A stretch of 64,000 nucleotides of DNA from Hygrocybe punicea (lineage: Eukaryota; Basidiomycota; Agaricomycetes; Agaricales; Hygrophoraceae): positions 1,798,001 through 1,862,000 of the forward strand of contig OY744461.1 in NCBI GenBank assembly GCA_963556145.1, given 5' to 3'. The position numbers and the translations under genes are program-made. Positions 8,847 through 19,200 of the stretch are shown here, in pieces (the first letter of the stretch is position 1; each line of letters starts with the position of its first letter). The notes beneath the pieces are model-generated. The model made no database searches and was not told where the DNA came from. It saw only the letters and a program-made list of their open reading frames with translations.

Positions 8847-11800
8847 TTGTCGGTGGAGCAGCTGATAGAGCAGTCAAGCTCTAGCCATGACTCGTCCTCC
8901 TTGCCATCTCCAGTCCGTTCTTGGCGTCGCCCTCGGATATCCATCTCATCGCCTCCCCATGTCGCATCCACGGCTCCTCTTGAACCCCCTCCCGCAAAGT
9001 CTTCCTCTAGGCTCTTGAAAAAGAAGAAGCACCGCTGGCGTCAGTCTTCTCCCACCCCCGCACCTTCTACTATCGCTTCATCTGTGGCTGTTCCTTCTGT
9101 TGTCCCTTCCACTACTTTTGCCACTGGCTCTAGTCAGCTTGCTCCCTTGCCATCTCATCCCCTTGCTCTCGGTCACGTCAAGACCGCCGCACACGACATC
9201 TGGCATTCTTTCTTGAAGGGGAGCATGAAAGAGGGTACGAGAACGGTCTGCAAGGTCTGCGCTGATACGCTATATGTAGCTATAAGAATGGAAATCCTAC
9301 AACTACTAAAGGTGAAAAGGTGCAAGGAAGCTTTGGAAAGCCTACACTAGTATAGGAAATAAAGGATAATGAATAGAAGTGGATGAGAAACTCAAGAGAA
9401 GTGCTGCTATCATAACTGGAGTGGTGCAATCAAAATCGAAGAGTTGCGATAAAATCAAAAGTCGCAGTAAGATCGAAGGGTCAGACGGTGAGAGAACGTG
9501 ATGGAATGTAAAGAGAAGGGAACTAGGATGAAGGGGAAGCTCTGAGATGAAGGGGGAATGATGGTCTGTCTCGATTCTCTGGGGGTTCTCTGTCTAGTGG
9601 CTCATACAGGCAGGTATATAAGCTGTAAGGACAAAGGAAGAGAGATGAAAGGATGATACTAAAAGGAGATATGTGAGATAAAGGACATATAGAAGAAAGG
9701 ATAGGTAGAGAGAACGATAAATGAATATAGAGAACAAAGAGAACAAAGGAAATACTTCGAAGTGCGATAACTAAATATCTCCGAAGTCGCAGAAGATCGC
9801 AATAGTCACGATGCGATCAGAAGGTCGAAGAGTGCTAAGTGGCATCAAATCGCAAGGAATCGCAAAATATATGAAATCGGAGCTCAGGATGGCTGAGTGC
9901 ATATCAGCGCATAAGGCTTTTCTCTGCATCTTACAGGTGTTTAACTAATATTATGCTGTTCCTAGTGCTCACCGTGATGTTGACTCCGCCTTCCACACTC
10001 TGCACATCAATCACACCTTCGCCGCTGGGACCACCAACTCGAACTTGCACTTCCACCTGGAAAACCACCATGAGGCTGAGTACGTCAAAGTTTGCACTGA
10101 CAAAGGCTGGCCGATGCAGCTCGTCAAGCGCAAGGCACAGGAGGCCTTGATGCAGTCTACCCTCAATGAGTCACTCCGTGAGGGTGTGGGCCACTAGTGA
10201 ATGGCACGGGTAAACCCTGGGTAATTCCAGGGGTACCCATACCCGTACCTGTTGAAAACCCATACCCGCCCTGGGGGTATGGGTTTTCAACGGGTCCCTG
10301 ATTTCTGACCCTAGGGTCACCCAGGACCCGCACCCGCCATGGGTAACCTGCGGGTCTGCCCTGCCCACATTACCATTTGACCTCGCAACAACAGATGTGC
10401 ATCAATTGACGTAACGCCGGTGGACGTGAGGTGAAGGGGGTGGTCTTCAGGTGCTCTGGCTCATCGTGGACTGGTATGCGGGGAGCCTGGGATGAGGGAG
10501 CACGGGTGTAGCCCATGCTCCCGTTGTCCTTCTTGGTGCCATTGTCCTTGGTGCCTACCTCGTGAACGATGTCTACGCGTCAGTTGGCACGTCATGGCGT
10601 GTTCACGAGGTATTGTAACAACCTATTCATTCAAGCATTAGCGTGGATGACGGGATGGGGACACATACCAAGAGGCCGGGCAGTGGGCGCACCACCCACC
10701 TGGCCATTGCCCTTGTTCGCGGTTGTCCATTGCCCTCATTCACGGTTGTCCACCTTCCAATCGTGTTGTTGTTGTTGGTTGTGGTAATGGTCATGGTCAT
10801 GGTGGTGGCCATGGTTGTTATCGTTGTCGCCGTTGTTGTCGCCGTTGCTGTTGTTGTTCACCTGCTGCCATCTTCGTTTTCATCCTCGTTTTCGTCCTCG
10901 TTTTCGTCCTCGTTTTGATTCGTTTTGATTCACATAGTTATATTTTACCTGTAAGATTCATTTGAATAATATAAAAAGTTCAATAAGAATGAGAAACTTA
11001 CCTGGGGCCTGGTCTCTGCTGGTGATGGTTGAGTGACGCGTTGAAGCTCGCATCAACCGTGTGACTTAAAAGTCATGGGTAACCCGTCGCAGGTATGGGT
11101 ACAGCCACGGGTCACAAAAGTGTGACCCGGACCCGGACCCATGGCTAAACCCGCAGCAAAACCCGCGGGTTTACCCAGACCCATGCCATTCACTAGACCG
11201 TGTGGCAATGAGTGGGCATCCCACATTTACTTGTCCCACATTTATTCACTCTCTGGTTAACTTTATTGTTGCGGACAATCAGGTATTACCCTTGACTCTT
11301 AATATTTATTTCACTGACTTACCATTGCAGTCCATTAACGTTGTAGAATGTCGCGAGTTCCGCGATCTGTTATTATTGCTGCGCGAAGATTTTCAAGATA
11401 GCGACATCCCACACCATACCATGTTGCATGAGTCGATCATTCAAGCTTGGCAAGTTCACTTCAAACACTTGAAGCTGGAACCAAGCGTATGTCTTTGAAG
11501 TTGTTCGCTATTTTATTTACTAACTTAGATCTATCTGGCTGGCACTCAGGAAGATCAGCTTCATGGCTGATCTTTGGTCAGACAGGAATCTTCGCTCCTA
11601 TATTTTTATCACTGCTCATTGGATCGCTCGGCACCCTCATTCTAAACAGTTGGAATTGAAGTGCACATTGATTGCTTTCCACAACGTCACTGGCAAGCAC
11701 AATGATGTCAACTTGGCAGTTATTGTACTAAGGCTTCTTGATCGCATTGGAATCACTGTCCATGTAAGTTCTCTTTCTTTATTACCTTCCCAACCACATG

Positions 11801-12190
11801 TTGACCTTTCGTATTCAGATTTGCTGGTTCACGTTGGACAATGCCGAGAACAATGCAACATTTATGGCTGAATTGGAATGGCTTCTTTGCCTTCGCGACA
11901 TTTTTTTCGTGGAGAACCGGATCATGTATGTTGCCATATTTTATTCTCAATTCTTTGTTAACGGGGTCTTAAGGTGTTTCCCCCACATTATTAATATCTG
12001 TTGTCAACACCTTCTCGACTCATTTACCAACACTGCTCTTGCCGATCCCGATGTCTCTTTTGTAGCAATGGCTCCGCACCACGATCCAAGTACCCAAACA
12101 TACGTGGAGGCCATCACACGTGACCCTATTGCCCTGAGCCACGTTGTTGTACGGTTTTGTGGTTTTGGAAGTGTTCAGTCGACTAATTAG
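8847..12190 (+). pseudogene. hAT transposase with BED zinc finger, interrupted
   Basis: The N-terminal part (8847-9290) is Ser/Pro-rich and ends in a BED-finger start: AAHDIWHSFLKG and TVCKVC, giving the two cysteines. The histidine half, LHFHLENHHEAEY, lies about 700 bp away near 10040, so an insertion or long intron (about 9265-9960) splits the finger. After the nested repeat (10195-11195), coding resumes with FTCPTFIHSLVNFIVADNQ, TSDLWSDRNLRSYIFITAHW and FTLDNAENN (an RNase-H-like catalytic aspartate region), then RCFPHIINICCQHLL. The C-terminal hAT dimerisation domain is not found before the right terminus. Small introns are plausible near 11500 and 11770. With two large interruptions and no C-terminus, the copy is probably inactive. 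Confidence 0.75.
10195..11195. mobile_element. ACCCGT-rich inverted-repeat element nested in the hAT transposon
   Basis: The ends TAGTGAATGGCACGGGT and, inward from the right, TAGTGAATGGCATGGGT are inverted repeats, and ACCCGT/ACGGGT-rich tracts lie inside both ends. The middle (10380-10960) is GT/CT-rich low-complexity DNA with no gene. TAGTGAA termini recall hAT-type non-autonomous elements, but the 8-bp flanks (TGGGCCAC and GACCGTGT) do not match, so no target duplication supports this. It interrupts the transposase between the BED finger and the catalytic region. Confidence 0.55.
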
Positions 12191-12309
12191 CCCTGGCTAG
12201 CTGATAGCCGTGGCTATTGGCTTCGACTAAGGAAAATGTGAGTATTAGCTTAGCCATTAGTAGCAGCTAGTCTAGTCAGCTAATGGCTAGCCTAGCCGTG
12301 GCAACACTA

Positions 12310-12544
12310 GATCCTGAGCCACAGGATGGCATGTGCATCACTTCTATTTGTGTAGAATAGCTGTGAGTCACCTTGGGATAGAGATCCTGAGCCACTGGAT
12401 GACATGTGCATTGCCTGGATTTGTGTGCAATTGCTGCGATTCACCTTGGGATACAGATCCTGAGCTACTGGATAGCATGTGCATCGCTTCTATTTGTGTA
12501 GAATTGCTGTGAGTCACCTTGGGATAGAGATCCTGAGCCACAGG
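12310..12544. repeat. 73-bp minisatellite array (third block)
   Basis: Three to four units of the same family, resuming directly at the hAT target duplication and ending where an LTR-like sequence begins. Confidence 0.8.
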
Positions 12545-12803
12545 TGTTGAATGGCAAACCGGCTATAAGTACCGAATCAACAACGATTAGATAACCACTA
12601 TATTAGATTAGATTAGATTTCCCTTTTTCGGCTCCCTTTCTTACTTTACCCTTTGTTGAGGTATATAAGATAGTTTTCATAGCATAGAGACCTCAGCTGT
12701 GTATTGTTCTCGCACTGAGGTCAGCCACTTGTCCTCTTACTTTTTTACCTTTTATTGACTTCAACTAGATAGCATTGTCTCTACTTAGGTAACATTGAAT
12801 ATA
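12545..12803 (+). repeat. LTR-like fragment, truncated by a Helitron
   Basis: Begins TGTTGAATGGCAAACC and matches 39962-40220 over most of its length (GATTAGATTAGATTTCCCTTTTT, GAGACCTCAGCTGTGTAT, CACTGAGGTCAGCCACTTGT). The TG start and dispersed occurrence fit a retrotransposon LTR. It stops at the Helitron CTAG end at 12804. Confidence 0.5.
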
Positions 12804-13217
12804 CTAGTGGGGTGTGGGCCATTGCTTTGCATGGCAGGTTACTCGTCCCTTTTTCTTTTTAGCAATGAGAACAAATATTAAAATTGAGCATATATAAAAA
12901 GTACAGCATTATTACCATTACATGACAATAAATCAATATTTGAAAAGTCATCTATATTGCCTTCATTAATGCAAAATGATCTTGTTGACATACCATCATG
13001 AAACCATACCATCCTGTTGACGAATATGCGTGCAGTAAAATGTATATTACCAAAGTACACAATTCCTCTCAATGTGTAAGCAGCGGATATGTCATCAATT
13101 GACAAGTTTATAACTTGACTAATTATTAAATTCTCAATAGAGTCAACTGTAAACATGATTAGCGGTGGAATTTTGTTAAATGCAATAAATTTAGTAATAT
13201 TTCCCCAACACAATTGA
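12804..13217 (-). mobile_element. Helitron 3'-end fragment (414 bp), older relative
   Basis: On the minus strand it starts TCAATTGTGTTGGGG and ends at a CTAG terminus with the same subterminal hairpin (12818-12835) as the two large copies. It encodes the last ~110 residues of the Rep-helicase C-terminus in an open frame (YFGNIHFTARIFVNRMVWFHDG and onward), roughly 90% similar to copy 1 by eye. Its 5' side is cut exactly at the CTAG end of copy 1, so the two Helitron 3' ends lie head-to-tail. Confidence 0.85.
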
Positions 13218-13249
13218 CTAGTGGGGTGTGGGCCATTGCTTTGCATGGC
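13218..13249 (-). terminator. Helitron 3' terminus: hairpin plus CTAG (copy 1)
   Basis: Positions 13232-13249 form a hairpin: GCCATGC pairs with GC(A)ATGGC around an AAA loop, with one bulged base. Ten bases separate the hairpin from the terminal CTAG (13218-13221), and the next base on that strand is T. This hairpin-10 nt-CTRR-T layout is the canonical rolling-circle termination signal of Helitrons. The Rep-helicase stop codon lies only about 70 bp upstream, so coding sequence almost reaches the end of the element. Confidence 0.9.
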
Positions 13250-13286
13250 ATGTTACTCGTCCCTTCTTTTAGCAAGAGAACACATA

Positions 13287-16200
13287 TTAAGATTGAGCAT
13301 ATATAAACAGTACAGCATTATTACCATTACATGACAATAAATTAATATTTGAAAAGTTATCTATATCACCTTCATTAATGCAAATTGATCTGGTTGATAT
13401 ACCATCATGAAACCATACCATACTGTTGATGAATATGCGGGCAGTAAAATGTGCATCACCAAAGTACACAATTCCTCTCAATGTGTAAGCAGTGGATATG
13501 TCATCAATTGACAAGTTTATAACTTGACTAATTATTAAATTCTCAATAGAGTCAACTGTAAACATGATTAGAGGTGGAATTTTGTTAAATGCAATAAATT
13601 TAGTAATCTCTCCCCAACACAATTGACATTTGTGCCGTTGTCTATTAACTATGATTTGAGCAAGACATGTTGAGATTGTTCCAGAAAATGAATATGAACA
13701 ATGAAAGATGGCGTCACATCTATCATTTTCCAGAATGGTTATGTTTTCACAATTGATACATTTAAGACAAGTTGAAGTCATTGGTTCATTTGCTTTCATT
13801 ATATAATGGGCCAAATCACTTATGGCAATGCCAACTTGACCATAAGGAAATATTTCGGGTTTATCTTGATGCAATAAATGTCTGATTGTATTTCTAACTG
13901 TTTCTAAATCTGTTGTGTGATTCTTGGATCGTTTGAATCCTAAGCTCAAAATCTTTAATATTTCATTGATGCTATTGAATCTTTTTTTCCAACTTGATGG
14001 ATCTTCATTCCATATTGCTAGTAATATTGTAAAGAGTGAATCATAAGCACAGCTCCAATCTTCCGCATCCCATATAAACCCTTTTGGTTCATTTAATTCA
14101 ATAGTACTTGTTTTTCGTCTTTTTTTCACTATGGAAGATGAACTTACAACTTGTTGTAATTTTCGTTTTTTATTTTGCAATACATTGGCCATCGAATTTT
14201 TATGAGTGACAGTGATTGGAACAGTTCCTTTTGCAGGAACAAAGTTGAGGTTTCTGAAATCTGCCTTTTGATTTTTGTTCATATGTTTAATTAATTGCCA
14301 TGGAGAGGGCTGTGTTGTGTATTGATTTAGTTGCTCCGTGGCTTTCCATGCGATAGCATGATGAATGTTTTTTGGAATATATGACTTTCCTTTCCATTTT
14401 CTAAATTGATCAATGATAGAATTTCGCTGATCTCCCTTGACATGGTCTGGTAAGAGTCCTTGATATTTCAGTTTGGTAATCTCATCAAGCAGTTCTAATT
14501 CTCTGAATTCCTGCCTGAGATATCCAGAAGCACCCCCAGTAATTACTTTAGGATCAAAGCCTTGCATGATGATAGTTCCTGCTGCAGAAGCACTTCTTGA
14601 TAAGCAAGTATAATAGGATTGGTGGTTTTTACAACTACTGAGGTCAACTACATTGTTAGGACGAGTACGTCCTTGACATGCATAATCAGTCATTGCAAAA
14701 TTAGGTAGTACCAACACTTGTTCTCTTGACAAAGATATCACATCATCATTGGGTAATGAGCACATGGTGGAAGTGACATGTTTTGTAATCGGCACAACAT
14801 TTTCAGGAAGTCCTTCTATGTTAATTTTTTTTGGAGGATTCAATAATCTGACAAATAAAGTGTCCAGTACAGTTTGTTGCTCAGGACCTATTGCACTCTG
14901 CCAACCCACAACTATGCCCTCTGCTCCTTTGGTAATGCAGCACTCTGTTGCATCATTGTTCCTCAGCATCACTGGCATGCCTACACATAAGTCCAATCTT
15001 CCTGGTATATGATCAGAGGATGATGCATGTGGTTGGCTCCAAAGTAGCTTTTGGAGTGAAGGTTCCAATATCTTTGTGTGTCGAATAGGATCCAAAATTG
15101 TTGACATGTGATGAGATTTTCTTTTGCTATTGGAACTAGTAGGATCATTCCATCTGTCTATGGAATAGAATGATGTTAATGGTCTCCTATTTTCAGCAGC
15201 AAAACGTTGAATACCAAGTTCATTGATTTTGTCTTTTTGTGCATTCAATGCAGTTATAACTGACACATTCCTGAATTTCTTTTGGGCTAATTTTGGATCA
15301 TTTGGACCTTTTCCTGCAACACGAGTACGAAGAAATGCAATATCTTTGGGAGTACATGCTTTGTATCTCATGTTTTCCAAAGCAAGCCTCAGTTGGACAT
15401 CTTCTTCTGACTGATTGGTTTGTCTCATATTTTCACGTAATATAACAACTGTTGTTATTTGATGCCAAAGAGCTTTGCCTATAGCCGCTTCCTGATTTGC
15501 TATAGTTTGACTGGAATTGATTTGGACACCAACGGTTCCAGAGTATAAAGGAGCACCACTCATAGCTGGTGGAAGTTGGCCAAAATCTCCTGCAAATATC
15601 ATATTAATGCCACCAAAGGGTTCATCATAAACACCACGTGCTTTTGCACACTGAGCACTGATTTTATACATATCTCTGCAAGATAACATTGACACCTCAT
15701 CAATGAAAATGTAATCCACACCATCAAGATTGGCACGTACTTGTGCAAGGGAACGAGATGATCCTCCCTGATTAATTCCAAGAATGGAGTGATATGTGGA
15801 TCCATTTACAAGGGCAGCAGCACCACCGGTTGGTGCAAGAACCACAAATCGATGATTTTCGTTGTGTTTACCAAAAAAACTAGTCAATGCTTTGATGACT
15901 TGTGATTTCCCTGTGCCTGCCATCCCACCAAGATACATGCGTAGCTTATCAGAACCGTTAATCAAGGTAGAGTGATTCGCAATGATATGAAATGCTCTCT
16001 TTTGGTCAGTGTTCAACTTGTAATCATTGATAGTTACATCAATAAGATGACGATCAGCTCTGTTTGCAGGAATAAACATATGGTTGATGTATGCTGCATC
16101 CACTATCTTGACATCATTATATTGAAAATTTCCCAATTTATTTATGGTTGCTGTGTTTGTTGGTAAATTTTTATTTCTGTCATTGATGATTTCCTTTTTC

Positions 16201-19200
16201 TTTGCAAGGACTGCAGTTCTCCACAATTTTGCTGATTGTACTACAGGTGGTTCTATAGGTATCAACGGTCCTATATCTGGGGTACCATCAATACAATCAT
16301 CGAGCCACCCTGACCTTTTCAAAGTTCTTTCAGTTATCAGCATTTGATCTTTCCTTTTTTGTCCTTTTTGACCAAGTTTCAGGAGTATTTCCGTGTCATT
16401 ATTGTCTTCATCAATATTGTTGTTGAAGTCGTCGCCATTAAATGCAAATTCAGCATTGTGCATGTCATCCAGTTCATCAAGACCGTTTGAGGTCGCCCAT
16501 GAATACCTTATATTTGCAGTATTATTCTTCTGACGTTTAGCAGAGAAATCATCTCTTGCATCCAAACATTCATACCGCAGACCAAAGTATTTCATGATCT
16601 CTAGTTCTTTTTTAGAAAACTCGTGGTCTATAAAAGCATTATCCCATGTTTGTAATTTACTTTTGAGTTCTTTGCCACTTCTCCATGGCTTGAAAAACGT
16701 TAACATTGTACAACAATAATATTCTCGATCACCACGGTCAGCCCTTGGCAAAGTGTTCGGAATAAAATTAGGAACTATGAAAGGATCATTCCCTTTCATT
16801 TTGGCATGGTGGGTAAGATATTGTGGATGATTGGAATGTAAAGTATAATCATTTTCAAATTTTGTCAATTTATTAAGATCAACTTCATTTGTTTTATCAG
16901 CTATTTCTGTGCCTGCATGTCTACTCAAACTATCAGGTTTTGGAATTTCATCTATCTCCATGAGTATATCATTATCAACGACATCAGACAAGTTGTTATC
17001 ACTGGAATAGTCAACATTAGTAGGTTCAGTGCAAGAGTCAGACAAATCATCACAGCCTAGATTGTCAAAAATTTGGTTTTGCACTGGTTCTTTTCTGGCC
17101 CTTTTGGTCTTTGTTTTGGTGCGTCTTTTCTTTGGTTCCATAGTGGCAAGACGTATCCAGTCATACAGTGATACATTATCATACAAGGCGGGTCTGAACA
17201 TATAATTATTTACTTTGGAAAGTCCAATGTATGCGCCATTATTCTTACCAATAACAACCTTTTGTGCATTATTTTGGTCTTCACATATATTAGGAATTTC
17301 TTCATCAGACCATGCACTGATAACCTCTTTAACATAAGATCTCCAAAAGAATGGCACGAATTTATGACTGGTGTAGTGATCAGGATTTCCAAGGACATAT
17401 AATGAAGCCATTGGAGCACCAATTTCCATTTTGGAGGTGAGTGAATTGACTATTTGTGTAAACAGCTTTCTGACTTTGTCTTTTCTTTTTAGGTCGCCAC
17501 CAATCATTTCGGAATTCTTATCAAAAATACTTTTTATCACTTCAAAAATGCTATAGGTCTTCAAGGAGAATTTTGTAATATAATCTGTTATGTATGCAAC
17601 TATGGCCTTTATAGCAGTACCTGATAATAAGCTGGTCACATCAGAATTGCATCGTAGCATATATGTAACTTCAGGTGTCACCGTGTTCATCCAAGGTTCA
17701 CCATGCTTGAGGTTGAGAGCACCAGTGTTAGGTTCTACAAAAGTTTGTTGAAAGATATCACGGGGAAATCGTCGTTTACATTCACCTTTCGAATTAAGAC
17801 AGTATGGCTTTTTTTTGCCATCATGCCTGTTATGTACATTTAATCGCAATAAAAGATCATCTACAACATCTTGAAACCTTTGCCACCATGTTGATCTTTT
17901 GTTGTGATATTGACAATTCATGGAACAATTATATGATGGTGGATCTGGCATGACACATGTTGGTGGTTGATATTCAGGTTTCGACATTGTCTGTTCCATT
18001 TTCTGTGATACCTCATCTTTAGAACCTGTCATGAATTGTCCTACACACAAACTTTCCAAATATTCCACTAATCTTTTCTGAAAGTCAGAATTTTCACCCA
18101 TAATTTTGTCACGTATTTCCTGAGGTGTAAGGCATCCCTTTATCCACAACAGCATATGAAGATGCAAGGTAAGACGTCCTTGTTCCTCTACCGTTGCATA
18201 ATAACCTGATGTGTTTCCATACAGGCCAGGATGAGATTCATTTATTCCTAATATATGTTTGATGAACATTTCAGTAGTAAAGTGAAAAAAGCGGGCTCCA
18301 GCAACTGGATTGTTTGCAATTAGTTTGTAACAATCCTGGGGTAGACGTAGTTTAGGATAAAACTTTTCTTTGTTGTCAGCATAATATAAGCATAGTGGGT
18401 GATTGATGTCTGCAGGTGCAAAAGTGATAAACCAAGTCGGAGCACCAATATAGGATATCAGAGACCAAATCTCATTTCGCATGTATTTCTTGTTAGTAAT
18501 TGAACCTTTGACCTGACCAGCTACGTGATCCAGATCAGAAATGAGTTTATAGCATGCTTTCTCTTCTGATGTATCCGGTTTGACTCTATCACCTCTAGAT
18601 AATCTTTTAGAGAGGTCATCCAAAACAGCTGTATTGATATTCATCAGGCGATTTGCAATATCGTTGAAATTATGTTTATTAGTCAACAAATATCCTCCGG
18701 TTGTACTGTCTTTGATTTGTTCTTGATTGAATGCAATCAATGGAAAATAGGGATCGGTTTGAAATCTTTTGTCATGGTACATCAGGAGATGTCTTTTGTG
18801 CATCATATCACTGATGCTTAAAACATCATTGTCTATGCTGCTAATACCACCCAAGCCATATGGAAATAGGCAGGGAAACATCATAGGATATAACTGAGGA
18901 TTATTAAAGAACGATTCTGGATTTCTAGCATGGCTTATGGCAAGAACACCACCATGGTCATCTATCAAGTGCTTGGTCGCTCTAGCTATTAATGCCTTTG
19001 GACTTGTAATATCTAGATTTTCGCCAGTTATTCCACTAACAACAAAGGGACAAGGCCCATCTTCCACACCATCTTCCACTTCATTGTCAAATGCACTAGT
19101 GGCTTCTGGTTCCTTATTTGTGTCTGCTGGTCGATATGCAACCACAACAGGAATTCCATGATCTGGATATTGTGCTAGATTTTCATAGGAGATATCTAAA

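Larger units (their letters stand above)
8472..12309 (+). mobile_element. hAT transposon with 8-bp target duplication
   Basis: The ends are TAGTGTTGCTGCAGCTAAGG (8472) and, read inward from the other side, TAGTGTTGCCACGGCTAGGC (ending 12309). Both are flanked by GATCCTGA (8464-8471 and 12310-12317), the 8-bp duplication expected of hAT elements. Removing the element and one duplication restores a normal minisatellite unit. The outer 150-200 bp on each side are packed with CTAAGGCTA/TAGCTGA-type subterminal repeats, typical transposase-binding DNA. One caveat is that GATCCTGA is itself part of the host repeat. The interior carries a broken transposase and a nested repeat. Confidence 0.88.

Noticed and set aside
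10569..10965. Plus-strand frames rich in Val, His and Phe/Ser
   Set aside because: They translate GTTGTCGCC and CGTTTTCGTCCT low-complexity DNA within the nested repeat.
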